A stretch of 64,000 nucleotides of DNA from Apoda limacodes (lineage: Eukaryota > Arthropoda > Insecta > Lepidoptera > Limacodidae): the NCBI GenBank assembly GCA_946406115.1, contig OX291561.1, positions 3,526,273-3,590,272 of the forward strand. Direction: 5' to 3'. Every line of letters begins with the position of its first letter. Position 1 is the first letter of the stretch. Position numbers and translations under genes: made by a program. This document shows positions 33,050-44,391 of this stretch, one piece after another. The notes under the pieces were generated by a model that was given only the letters and a program-made list of their open reading frames with translations, had not been told where the DNA came from and searched no databases.

Positions 33050-34055
33050 TGTCATAGACCGCACCGCACGCGCTCTACTTGTGCGAAAAAACAGTACGTA
33101 AACTTTGCGTACTGTTTTATCTATTCTATCAAGAATGTACAAAAGTGCCATCTGTAGTTTAAGATATGAACTACGTGCCAAGCGAACAATTATAGTGCAA
33201 TACATTTTTCAGGCCCGGTAGTCAAAAATTATAACTTCTGTCGCCTTATTGAAATGGTGTGAACTTATTACGACACTAACGACCAAAAAGTTTTAACTAT
33301 AGCCACAACTGCTTTATACATAAATTCTCTAGATATCGCTAGATGGCTACACTTCTGTTCCCACCATTTTTATTTTATTTACAACTTATAAAAGAAAAAA
33401 ATATCTTCGTCTTCAGATGAGTTTTTTATATTAAATGCGACACCGCCAAATATTGTTAACGGGGCTCAAGAAATAAATATGAACCTGTCACCACCGAAGC
33501 CTAAAGTCAAGTAGGTACTTACTTACCAGCATACGCCAGTTTTATTACCTGGAGAAACAACAAGAAACGAGTTTATTTTCAGAGAATGTCCTATTAGTTT
33601 GTTTTCGAGAAATTGCCGAAAAATACAAAGCGTCTTGGGCCCTATGGGTAATTTACTCTATGTTCAAGAGCACTCTCAAGTCCAAAAAATTCATCAATAT
33701 TGAATAGTCGGTACCTATCTATTAAAAATTTATAAAAGAAAGTCAGTTGGGTATGTGATTAAAAACTTGAAGGTACTTACGGAGGAAAACTGTAGAAAAA
33801 ATTATTAATAAAGATCCTGACGACAATATTTACACACTAAGGTAATTTGAAAAACTTTTATTGTGTCTTAAAAAATAGTAAGTAAATTTTTAAGTATGTC
33901 AGTTTTTTCGCCTTATATTTCATTTATTTACTCGCAAATGCGATAAAAAATATAGTGTGCAACAAAGGCGGTACGCAAATTACAAACTCTAGTCATTAAA
34001 GCCTTTGGCCTTAGGCTTTTAAATAGCCTCTCGTTAGTAATTTTCTCCTTACCAC
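33050..34055 (+). repeat. Family D repeat, copy 1 (interrupted)
   Basis: Its left part (actgttttatctattctatc, gccatctgtagtt, aactacgtgccaagc) and right part (atttactcgcaaatgcgat, aattacaaactc, attaaagcc) match 41930-42262 in the same order. The two parts are separated by about 540 bases that are absent from the second copy and hold the recombinase-like pseudogene. Confidence 0.7.
33401..33844 (+). pseudogene. Tyrosine-recombinase-like (Crypton-type) N-terminal remnant
   Basis: Stitching the plus frames by eye gives ISSSSDEFF, ATPPNIVNGAQEINMNLSPP, then YLPAYASFITWRNN, SENVLLVCFREIAEKYKAS, LWVIYSMFKSTLKS, INIE, KRKSVGYVIKNLKVLTEEN and DPDDNIYTL. The order (sequence before the core, short helical YF-ELSEKYKAS-like and LW-IYSMLKSTL motifs, then KRKS-GY--KKSKVLT-E) matches what I recall of insect proteins with a Crypton-related tyrosine recombinase-like domain. 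Only the SAM-like N-terminal half is present; the catalytic Arg/Tyr half is missing. The frame changes more than once and stops intervene, so it is a pseudogene. Splice-like sites flank some blocks, so part of the damage might be introns. Confidence 0.6.
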
Positions 34056-34390
34056 CCTTAGTACACAATGTACTATTATAAAATCGATTGAATAGGAAAC
34101 TTGTTAAAGGGACTGTGTGTTCAGCGTGACCTTTCTAAACATATTTATTTTACAAATATGCAGTAAAAAATGTATCAAAGTAACATCTACAAGTCGTCGT
34201 CTCCATACAAGCATATAAACTAAAATCACCTTAAAAAAAACACTCCTTTCAGAAGTCGTAGACTTTGCGAGATAGAGCCGACCGAAGACATACTTTTTTT
34301 AAAAAAACGATATTAGTAACGACTACGAAACAATACACAGTATTATGTGATTCATACCTACTCTAAGCATCGCATGCTCTTTGCTAATTT
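34056..34390. other. No gene seen
   Basis: AT-rich spacer. Confidence 0.5.
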
Positions 34391-34748
34391 TTTTAGGGTT
34401 CCGTACTCAAAGGGTACAAAACGGGACCCTATTAATAAGACGTCGCTGTCTGTCACCAGGCTGTATTTCATGAATTGTGATAGTTAGACAGGAGAAAAAA
34501 CAGAATAAAAATAAATATTTAAGGGGACTCCCATACAACAAACGTAATTTCTTTGCTCGTTTTTGCTCGATATTGATAACGACAACAGGTGACGCTTGAA
34601 ATATTTACAGAATATTTAATTATATATACTTTAAAAATAAATAATTAAATTAAAATAAAACTAATACTTAAGGGGGTTCGCATACAACAAACGTGATTTT
34701 TTTTTACCGTTTTTATAGATAACGTTACGGAACCGACTCGCACTTTTT
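34391..34748 (-). repeat. Family A repeat, reverse
   Basis: Reads ttttagggttccgtac at its left and gtttttatagataacgttac then ggaaccgactcgcac at its right, the reverse complement of the family. The head and 3' end are both present, with changes. Confidence 0.8.
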
Positions 34749-35234
34749 TAATTTAAAGTAGTCAGTTTTTTCTATTTTCAACTTGTATGTTTCTCCTCCG
34801 GATTAGACTAGACATTTGAAAACGTTTATAAAGCTCAGCGGATTGCCTGGAGAAGCTTTTACTAATGGATGCGGCCAACGATCTCAGGATCTATTTCAGA
34901 CAGCACTGGAAAAGTTAAAATGAAAAACAATGGATGTATTTTTATGCTTCGTTTTAAAACTAACTTTAATAAGGAAATAAGTAAAAACTAGTCTTAATTT
35001 GACTGTTTTTGTTAATTATAGTCTATCCTCTATTTCCTAAATGGAATAACTCTTTCAAAAGTTTTACAAAATGTGATGTTGCAAGGATTTAAACGTAAAT
35101 CTCCTAAGGGAATGAGCATTTTTTCGAAATTCAATTTTCATATAATACTTATTAGGCATAGAAGAAATAATTGATAATGTGGCATTACGTAGATATTTTG
35201 GATCGTGATCTTGAAGCAGAAATTATTAAAGTGA
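34749..35234. other. No gene seen
   Basis: AT-rich spacer. Confidence 0.5.
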
Positions 35235-35437
35235 TCTGAAATTAGCTAATTTGGTGAATTCCCTGAAAGTTTTGTTGGCTCATTAAAGGGCAAAAGTTCT
35301 GAAATAAGGTAATCAGGTAAATTGTTTGAAAGTTTTGTTGGCTAACTAAAGGACAAAACTTCTGAAATTAGCTAATCGGGTGAATTGTCTAAAAGCTTTG
35401 TTGGCTCATTAAAGGGCAAAAATTTTTTAAATTACCC
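35235..35437 (+). repeat. 63-64-bp tandem repeat, three copies
   Basis: Units start at 35235, 35299 and 35362. The shared core is ctgaaattagctaat, ggtgaatt, gaaagttttgttggctcatt and aaagggcaaaa. Confidence 0.9.
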
Positions 35438-36295
35438 GTCTGACAGTTATATTGCTAACTACCTCTAGGCTGTTTTCCTTCTTAAGCTAATGAACTGCAA
35501 AAAAAACTTATTTGCCGCCAGCTGCAGTTAATTACTTACAATAACAGAGAATTTGAACAAAATTAATGCCACAAATGAAAAATAAGGTTATATAAGGTTA
35601 TTTCGTCTGAATTGTCGCATTTTGCATATCATTTTTAATTATAATTTTGTTTTCAAAACTGTTTTTTTTTTTTAAATTAATGAAGAAATAGTACTGAAAT
35701 GCTCATTAAATATGCACATTGCTCTTTGGCCCAAGAATGAATAAAGAAACGATATAATCCATAATATACGAAAAAGGTTGGTATTATAATGTTAAATAAA
35801 TGATTTTCTACATCTGTCCTCAATGGCCCACTTTACCCTTCCGTAGTCCATCTGCCGTACCAATAAACTGTCCATTGTGCAACAGATGAGGGGAAGAGCT
35901 CGTTTTTATCACTTGTGTCAAGGGTCGGTTTTTACCTCAGGTTATTACAACTTCAGTTTTGACAGCATAGAGTAAAATAGTAAAGACATGTCAAACTTGT
36001 TTAATTTATTTCAAATTTATTACAAGTTTGCCATGACTTTGATATTGGAACACCAAAAACTATATTAAAATGCTCGAAGTACTTAAAAAAATCTTCGTTC
36101 AATGTTTTCTTTCAAAATACCATAATTCGATCAAGTTTTTCGTTAGATCTTTAAAACAGAGCTCTATCTCTTATTATCTAGAAATAATAACTGTAGGGCA
36201 ATAACAATATTTCAATTTACTTGAAACAAATTTTTCAATAACTACTGTAGTTTGCCGGCCGCCTTAGCTGCAGCAAGTCAAGGTTTGTTGTTACA
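35438..36295. other. No gene seen
   Basis: AT-rich, non-coding. Confidence 0.5.
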
Positions 36296-36590
36296 TTGTC
36301 ATAAGTCAGTTACCAGCCTCATAGGTCCCCCCGTTGGGGCACGACCTACCCTCGCCATGGGCAAAAGCGATTTGGGCCAAAGTCCAATCCAGTCCCAGAG
36401 CGTATTGTGTTTTTTACATGCGATTTTTTTAAATGCAGGTTTCCTTACGATGATTTCCTTCACCCAAAAGCAAGTCGTGTGAACAAAGAATGTACTTGAG
36501 ATATTATGAAAAAGACTCATTTGTACAAGTCGAGCCTTATCCAACGAACCAATCCCAAACTACCTACCATCCACCTCGGCAAAAAGCCCA
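36296..36590 (-). mobile_element. SINE, minus strand
   Basis: On the plus strand the tail comes first: gttggggcacgacctaccct, gatttgggccaaagtcca, then atgcaggtttccttacgatg and atttccttcacccaaaagc, blocks I know from lepidopteran SINEs. The head, expected near 36540-36590 on the minus strand, is too diverged to show a clear tRNA fold. Short ORFs here are shadows. Confidence 0.65.
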
Positions 36591-36634
36591 TTAATTCTAA
36601 ATCTTAAGTTTAAGGAGTCCTACTCATTATTAAT

Positions 36635-36830
36635 ATTAAAAATGTGAAGGTTTGTAAGTTTGTTTGTTTATCAGAGCATTTAGTCGACATTACTATAACC
36701 GAATTCCACTTGAACGAACTATAGTTACAGCTGTAGCTTGCTATAACATACTTCTTTAGTATAATAAAGAAGTTGCTGTAGAAATCCTAAGCCCGTTACC
36801 AAATCTAGGGCGGGTGGAGCCGCGGGCATG
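36635..36830 (+). repeat. Family B repeat, cut at its end by the transposon
   Basis: It contains gtgaaggtttgtaagtttg, ccgaattccacttgaacgaa and the closing ctagggcgggtggagccgcg. The transposon copy 2 begins directly after the TA at its end. Confidence 0.65.
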
Positions 36831-37388
36831 TACACTCATTTGCAAAACTGCATATAGAGTTACAAAACAAAATAGAATGGCAAGTCACTATGAGTCACTC
36901 ACACACTTAAAGAAATAAAGAAATATGTCTTGTAGGACCTGAGTAATATCAGTTACATTTAATATTGTATATAATAATTTCACTAAGAAAATTATCGTAT
37001 CCGTAGCCTAGTGGATAGACGTATCAGAATAATACGTGTTTTGAAAGCAATGGAGGTTGTGGATTCTCCTTATGCCTATCTTTTTGTTTTTGTTTCATTT
37101 TACGAATTATGAATATTGTGTTCAGTTTAACAGCTTAGACCAATTTTCTAATAGCTATTAAGTTAGATGCGGATGCTACGTAGGTAGACATATTATTTTT
37201 GTCGTTCGTTGCCGATTTGTTTCTGGGGGTATGTGCTGACAAGGTTGTTTGGTGTTTTTATTTAGCTATTAAGTCAGATGCGATAATTACTTAGGTAGGC
37301 ATTTTTGTCGTTGTGGAAATGTTACTGTAGGTGCTAGTGTTGAAAAGGTTGTTTAGTGTTTTTATTATTTTTTTTTGCTGAAAATAAT

Positions 37389-38217
37389 ATGCAGGCCAAT
37401 ATTAATATTTAAGAGAGGATGCGTATTATAGAACCATATGGGTTACAATATATCTCAAATTTGCAATGAGACTGGTTTTACCGTAAGTATTTTGTTTGAT
37501 GTTAATGTTATATCATATTTTTTTAATACCACACTTTTTTGTAAGTAAATATCTAAAAAAAAAAAATATAATTCAATAGTTTGAAAAATGTTTATTTTAA
37601 TCAGACACTTTGGTTTTTAGTGGATTACCGTAAAGCGTTGGGTCTCACGCAACCACGAGGAGGGTAATTTATCAACTCGACCTCGAAGTGGACTCTCGCG
37701 GCACATTGATGCGACTCAAAGAAGATTTATGGTGGAACAATGGTTTCATACCGTCTGCTGTGTTTGGGAACATGTTTAACACACACTATGCGTCGAACTC
37801 TGCATATTGAAGGATTGCATCATAGAAAGCCAGCTAAAAAACTTTTTTTTTGAGTTGATTTTGACTGGGAGCACACCTTATTCACCTATGAGAAGTCGTT
37901 TGAATCATCTGAAAACGGGCGGGTTTATTTGTGGCGCAGAAATGGAACCCGTTATGCAGAACAAAATGTTGTCCCAAATATGGAATCTAGACGGATATCA
38001 CTTAATATGTGGGGGTGGATGGCTGTCCATAGAAAATCTATGGGGTTTGATGGTGCAAAGATGGGACATGCGAAATGAAAGAACTACAGAGTCATTAGGG
38101 CTCACTGTGTAGAAATTTGGGACAATATTAAAGGAACAGATCTGTTCTAACATAGTCGGATCTATGCGGCGGCGCTTGCTTGCTGTAATTGAAAATAATG
38201 GAGGTTATATTAAATAG
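37389..38217 (+). pseudogene. Tc1/mariner transposase pseudogene, copy 2
   Basis: Start codon MQANINI at 37389. A CAA to TAA change interrupts exon 1. The intron is complete here: gtaagt at 37483 to ttttag at 37620 (138 bases), joining GFT to WITVKRWVSRN. The first catalytic Asp is replaced by Tyr (FTYEKSF, codon 37887-37889). A deletion then joins GWM directly to the sequence just before ENLWG, removing the second Asp. The end LLAVIENNGGYIK and TAG (38215-38217) is in the correct frame, which shows that the extra base in copy 1 is a later error. This copy is dead but preserves the gene structure best. Confidence 0.85.
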
Positions 38218-38470
38218 GCGAGTCAGACTCGCGCAGGAAGGGTTCCGTACCATTATCTATAAAAACGGCAAAAAAATCACGTTTGTTGTATCGCAGCCCC
38301 CCTTAAATTTTTGTTTTATTTTAATTTAATTATTTATTTTTAAAGTAACTATATAACTAAATATTCTGTAAATATTTTAAGCGTCTACCTGTTGCCGTTA
38401 TCAATATCGAGCAAAATCGAGCAAAAAAATCACGTTTGTTGTATGGGAGCCTCCTTAAATATTTATTTTA
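38213..38470 (+). repeat. Family A repeat nested in transposon copy 2
   Basis: It begins at the transposase stop codon with ggcgagtcagactcgcgcag and runs to ggagcctccttaaatattta; the 3' half is deleted. Its position matches that in copy 1. Confidence 0.8.
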
Positions 38471-38849
38471 GCCTGTTTTTTACCGAATGAAGGGTGACTT
38501 TTTTTTTCTTTATTCTTATGGTTAAGTTTCAATTTTCTTTTTATTACGAAAACGAATACTTAAGCTATAACCATAGGAAATATATATAGAAAAAAGAGAC
38601 ATTCATCAAAAACATTATTTATGATTTATAAAATTTTAATAAAAACCATTTTTATTTGATTGCATGTGTTTTAATTTTTGCAAACAAAACAAAAAATTCT
38701 CATACCAACTGGTCCTGTTCAGAGAGAACTACATGTCAAAACATAAAAAAAATGTACATTTTTCTTTATTATTGTTGTGATATCTTTTGTAATTTTTACG
38801 TACAATAAACAAAAAGTTACTCCTAACAAAAATATTCAAAACGGAAATA

Positions 38850-38925
38850 GCGTGATTTGAACCATAGGCTCGCCGGTTTCAGATGCAGTGCCTACGGATC
38901 ACACCGCGGGGCCACGGGGCATATA
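38850..38925 (-). other. tRNA-like segment, reverse orientation, copy 2
   Basis: Read on the minus strand: gccccgtggccccgcggtgt, then gtaggcactgc and a B-box-like ggttcaaatcacgc. The middle differs much from the matching place in copy 1. Confidence 0.4.
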
Positions 38926-39184
38926 ATAGTGAATGCGAAATAAACAATACGTACAACAACACTGCAGTTTACACATTATTAATTTGTTAGGTTAAGAAAC
39001 CAAAAGATATAAGAACGGTTTAAATAAACTGGTTAGTATAAAGAAAACTAAACCTAATATTATCGATTTAAGGTTAATATTATTGACAGTTCTGATAATG
39101 TTAATGTGTGAGTGCGAGATTCATAGAATGGCTTCACGCAATTTTAACCTTTTCACTATGTATGGACTATTGCAAATGACCGTA

Positions 39185-39662
39185 CAATAAATGTTAAATT
39201 AAAAAAATTAAAGTAATTCAGAAAATCTTGCCTTACTGATAAATAAACCTATTTTTGATAAAATAATTGTATTGAAGTATTTTATTGTACATAAAAATTT
39301 TAAAAGACAAAAGATAAACAAACAGATGTAATTGGGTAAGCGTATTTCTATTCAGAAATACTTTTAATGCAAATATTTACTTTTAAAAAGTATATTTTTA
39401 ATCCCAAGTCGGAGGTAACTAGTGGCTAGTTACGTGGTAATACATCCAAGTCACAATGTCGGGAACAGGTGGTAGAAATAGTTCCCTAATCGGGCAATAA
39501 AACATCACTAGTGTGCGGTGGATGTTAGTTAAAACTAACTGAATTGTACACAATGTGCACGGTGCTTTAGTTTCTCGCACGAATTGTCACGTAATATAAT
39601 GTCTCGACTTCAGACTGTGACTTGGTACGTGCAAAGTTTTATCAAATACAGACAATTCAAAT
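39185..39662. other. No gene seen
   Basis: AT-rich spacer. Confidence 0.5.
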
Positions 39663-39878
39663 TAGGGATCCAACTCCGGAATATCGGAACGTTTTGTCCG
39701 ATATTATAGTTCTGATATTAGATAGTCCAATATAGTAATATTGGAATAAGTAAAATTTTCTAACTGGGATTTAAATAAAGCGTAAACATTGACAGCCCAC
39801 GCTTCTTTGTTCGTGCAATGTAATTTTGTCTCATTAACTCTCTATTTAGCAGTTACGCAATTTCAGCCATTACGTTTT

Positions 39879-40164
39879 CATTCACACAAACATAAATAAA
39901 ACTAAAAGAGTTAGTGATTTGGAAGTGGTCAAATAGACTATATATACTATATTGATAGCAGGAGTGTTACACTGACTTCATAGATTGGAAATAACTACTA
40001 CTATCGTGCTTTACTAGTTTGGTTCATTCACACAAACATAAATAAAACTAAAAGAGTTAGTGATTTGGAAGTGGTCAAATAGGCTATATATACTATATTG
40101 ATAGCAGGAGTGTTACACTGACTTCATAGATTGGAAATATCTACTACTATCGTGCTTTACTAGA
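39879..40164 (+). repeat. 146-bp tandem duplication
   Basis: Two almost identical units (39879-40024 and 40025-40164) starting cattcacacaaacataaat and ending in gtgctttactag. They differ at very few positions, which suggests a recent event. Confidence 0.95.
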
Positions 40165-41929
40165 CTACACATTTCCCAATAACTTGAAAAGGAAATAGAG
40201 AAATGTTACCATTTTGGAATTCTTTATAAACCTATGTACGAAAATAGAGAAAACAATGAGTCTATCGAATATCAGTATTGGCTCTCAGTGTAGAAAGTGA
40301 GTGTGTTGTAAAAAATGAATGATCAGCGGGATATTTCTATGGCAGGATTTAAAGTTAACTTTTGCACGAAATGCCTTAATATTTTTAAGAAAACACTATT
40401 ATGAGAAACAGACGCTTTCTTAAAAATTGTTAAGTTGTTTTTTATCACAATAACTCGTAAACAGTGTTGTTATCACCACTGCAAGAATGCAACACAAATT
40501 GCATCCAAAAACATTTATATAAAAATGCATAATATTGTCATGTAATGTTTCGTAATAATAAGTATATATTTACACAATAAAAAACTATTTTCCTTGTAGG
40601 GACTAGTTTAGATTTAAGAAAATGTCATAACAATAAGTATAAAATTGTATTAAGTTAGGTAAAAGTAGAGTAGGTTTGTTTCATTTCCCCTTTTTACTAT
40701 TTGTTGATATCAAAAATAATATTGTGTGAGTACCGACATGTTGTCGACTTTGTACGCACGACTATCCCCAAAAAAGCGGGAAATTTAGTTTAATATATGT
40801 ATGTAAAACATATGTCATTTGTTGTGCAAAAATGTACAGAACTACTATGTAAAGTTCTATATAGACCGTATGTACGGATATTAAGTTACAGGTGAAAATA
40901 GTTAGCGTGTTGAGTATTGTTCATTCTTTCTCCCTCACTCCTATGATAATAGACTGCGATAGAGATACAAAAGAGATGGGTCTATGGGTAAAAAAGAGAA
41001 AGACTGTCTAAAACTTTACCTGGCTAGGGTCATTAAGTCCTTAGGCTATGCCTAAAATAAACATTACAGGTTAAAAGCACACCTTTGCCCCTACACGTAG
41101 GTATCTATACCGTTACGATAAGTAGTATGGTTGGGGCACAAATTACGTGTAAAGTTATGAAATACGATAGCTTATAACTCAGTAACCGAGTTACATAGGA
41201 TAAAGATAAATATATCACTAGATACCTCTTATAGGCATCTATCAAAATAAATAGGTTTCATACAGGTAACTTTAAACCCTGAAGTACAGGAGCACAAGAA
41301 AAATCCTAAAAACTTATATCACACATTTTTTCATGATATAACATACTGACAGACACCAAAAACACTGAGAGGTATGTCCGAATTTTAGGTCTATTTGTTG
41401 ACATATAACACCAAGTCTGTAGTCATCTAGTGTAGGCAGAAAGCCCTGAGAGCTAAAATTCCAGCTCTTCTCTCACTACGGCCTAACCGTAGACGATCCC
41501 ATGATACGTCGTTGGAACCGCCTCTGAAAGATCTATCTTAGGACACCTAAATCGTCATTATAGCTTCTACCGTTTGGCTATAAAACCTAAAAATGTAAAA
41601 CAGCGTTATTTTATAGTCAAGCCGCAAATCGTGTGACTGTGATGGCAATAGCCGATAGAGACCCCAACTGTCAGTAGCGATTTATAGCTAGGTAGATATA
41701 CCTACACTTTCAATATATGTTCATATCGACTACTATATGTTGTCTTCCACTAAGTTTTTGTGAAAGCTAAGAATTAATATTTTTGTACATATGTGTAAGA
41801 ATTAAGTTAGAAGCATAAGTTAAATAAAATCGGTCTGTTGTGTGCATATACGCGTTTTAATATCTCAAGCGCCTAAGAAGAAACTCCTTGTCACGGGCAA
41901 AACCTTGTGCCACAGATATCGAAGGGTCT
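40165..41929. other. No gene seen
   Basis: Interior of the possible 3.4-kb element; no ORF or motif supported. Confidence 0.45.
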
Positions 41930-42262
41930 GTCCGCACAAGTGTTATTACGAGCATGTTACTGTACTTTATCTATCAAGTATGTTATTAAGTGTGTATAAA
42001 AGCGTCATCTGTAGTTAACTACGTGCCAAGCCGGCAATCACAAGTTTTAACTTCAGCCAAAACTTTTAATTCATAAATTCTTTAGAGTTGTTTTTATACT
42101 TATGTTTCCATCATATCAATTCTGTTTTTTTTATTTACTCGTAAATGCGATGGAAAACATTATGTGTAACACTGAAAATACATAAATTACAAACTCGAAT
42201 AATTAAAGCCAGCCTTCAGCCTTAGCCTTCTTAATACCCTGGCGTTGGTATTTTTTTCCTTA
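41930..42262 (+). repeat. Family D repeat, copy 2
   Basis: Uninterrupted copy: gcgtcatctgtagtt, aactacgtgccaagcc, then atttactcgtaaatgcgatg, aattacaaactcgaataatt and aaagccagcc. Confidence 0.7.
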
Positions 42263-43032
42263 CATTTTTACTTTTACTTGATCTATTTGTTTCGAATTGT
42301 TGATTATTTTATTAGAGTTGATTTTGAGTTTTTTAAATATAAGAGCAGAGAAGTAGATCCTACGAACACACTAACAAAAAAAAATTTTTCAAAAAACAAT
42401 GTAATTAGTAGTTTTATTCTCTTGTAAGTCAAATTTCAGACCTAAAGTTGAACATTGTATTATAATGCTAGTGGATGGAGCAAAAGAAGTGTCCAAGGAT
42501 TGTAGAAGGTAAAGTTTTTTAGGAAACCCTCTTAGGAAACAGGCGTGATGTTATGTATGTATTATCTTGTTCGTGATTCCATTCTCGATTATTTTACTTA
42601 AGCTGATTTTCAGTTTTTTTTATGAATTTGTAGAATGGTATAATGAGAAATCTGATAGTACATGTTATTAAACATATAAGTCTCTTAGTTAATTTATGCT
42701 TATATCTTTCATTTAAATGCTTTCAGTTGTGGTTTTGATTGTTTAATCAATATGGGTTTTAGTGTATAAAATGGATAGCGATTATTAAAATGCTAATTTT
42801 CGACCGAGCGAACAGTTATTTTTGATGTATAACTTTACCAAGTAAAGTGCAACTTTCCTATTTGGTTGGATAACAACATTTCTATGATAATTCTTGACTA
42901 CGACACACTAGGCTAGAGGCTTTAAGGATGTCTGTTTTGTTTTTTATAATGATTTTGAAGTATTTTAAAAGAAAATGCTTTGAAACATTAATCTTTTCGT
43001 AGCCAATTATTCATTATTACAAAAATGTTCAA

Positions 43033-43059
43033 TTCCGATATTGAAATTCAATATCGGAA
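43033..43059. repeat. Perfect 27-base palindrome
   Basis: Two 13-base arms (ttccgatattgaa and ttcaatatcggaa) around one central base, at the right edge of the possible 3.4-kb element. Confidence 0.95.
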
Positions 43060-43199
43060 ATCAGTATCGGAATTGAAAACCTTTCGATATTATATGCCCT
43101 AGATCCTATGTTTGCCCGCGGTTTAATTGGTATTAGCATGGTAATTAGATATTACTAGTTTGTTAGATAATTTAAATCAACATCAATATTATGAATGTG

Positions 43200-43465
43200 T
43201 TGTGTGGTGGCCCTTCCTTAACGTAGCAACGGAGGTTCTAATGAAACTGAAATTTTGCGCAGAAATAGTTAAAGAGACGGAGAAGGATAAAGAATACTTT
43301 TTATCCCGTTAAATTTTGAAGGTTTGCGCAAGTATAACTTTGATAACCGAATTCCATGTTGACAAACTGTAGCTAGCTATACCTTTATATAATCAAAGAG
43401 TTGCCATATAATACCAAGCCAATAGGCGATTTAAGCGCGGGCGGAGCCGCTGGCAGAAGTTAGTA
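43200..43465 (+). repeat. Family B repeat
   Basis: It contains gaggttctaatgaaactgaa, attttgcgcagaaatagtt, agcgcgggcggagccgctgg and cagaagttagtag at its 3' end. Confidence 0.65.
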
Positions 43466-44390
43466 GTTGAAATTAATGCTGCGCCATCGTTGTTTATTAA
43501 AAAAAGTTAAAAAGCTGAAGTAATTTTGTGAGATTGGATCAAATACTAAAGTAATTTTGTGAGGATGGATCAAATCGGTCGCAACGTGTATTCATTTTAC
43601 TGCAGTTAAATTTAATTGCATAATTTATTTATTTCAACTAATACTATGGGTTTTTGCCCTTTTCAAGCTCGTGTTTAGTTAAAAAGTAATGAACGTCAAG
43701 AAAACTTTTTTAATTATTAATTATTTTGCAACACCCTCTAGTGTTGCGTTGTGCGTGTCTCGGCATCTTAATAGAAAATTACGGTTTCACGTCTCTTCCT
43801 CATAATAAGTTTGATTTTATATATTCTTATGTACCCATACTTTTATACCCAAACCTTACAATCAAAAGGAGAAATATGTCACTGATTTTAATAATAGTTA
43901 AGATTAAAATGATCCCCTCTTTGCTTATAAGCGTTATTAGAATTAAAGATAATTTCATTTTGAACCGACTTCAAAATTTTTCTGTGTTCGACTAGTTATA
44001 TTTTTTTTTAAGTATGTCCACCGATTTCCCCGTCACTTGTGAACCGAAAAGAGTATTCCCCCTGAGGTGGTCCCATATTAATGAAGTGAATTTAAAACTT
44101 TTAGAGAAAAAAAATAATTGATGTTAATTTGAAACAGGTTAAACGCGCCTTTTATGTTAATGATAAATTTTGTAACAAGTATGGATGTTTCTAGTGTACG
44201 AGAAATTAAGCAATAAATAATATAATTAGTTATATTGCATCACTCAGGACCAAATTTTATCGTGCACCCACCCACCTCCACCCATCTAGTAAAAGGCCAC
44301 GGCCACCTTTTACAGCCCGACGCCTCACTTAACTTCGAATATCGTTTCCGATAGACGAATGTCATTCGACTTTTTCAACTCACTTTCTCA
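43466..44390. other. No gene seen
   Basis: AT-rich, non-coding; the 89-codon open frame at 43726-43995 has no recognisable feature. Confidence 0.5.
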
Positions 44391-44391
44391 T

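Larger units (their letters stand above)
36833..39182 (+). mobile_element. Tc1/mariner-type DNA transposon, copy 2
   Basis: Left end cactcatttgcaaaactgca and right end (read inward) cggtcatttgcaatagtcca form a terminal inverted repeat. Both are flanked by TA (36831-36832 and 39183-39184), the usual duplicated target of this superfamily. The body aligns with 1780-4504 in order and includes the tRNA-like segment, transposase with a complete intron, the nested Family A repeat and the reverse tRNA-like segment. It lacks about 270 bases of the transposase core and part of the Family A repeat. Confidence 0.9.
39663..43108. mobile_element. Possible 3.4-kb element with terminal inverted repeats
   Basis: The left end reads tagggatccaactccgg, aatatcggaacgttttgtcc, gatattatag. 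The right end, read inward, is taggatctagggcatata, atatcgaaaggttttcaatt, ccgatact. The match is imperfect but extends over about 60 bases. No transposase-like ORF is inside and I see no target duplication, so it would be a non-autonomous or decayed element. It contains a 146-bp tandem duplication and the second Family D copy. Confidence 0.4.

Noticed and set aside
36252..36544. Overlapping plus and minus ORFs as genes
   Set aside because: Both lie in a SINE tail and are shadows of repeat sequence.
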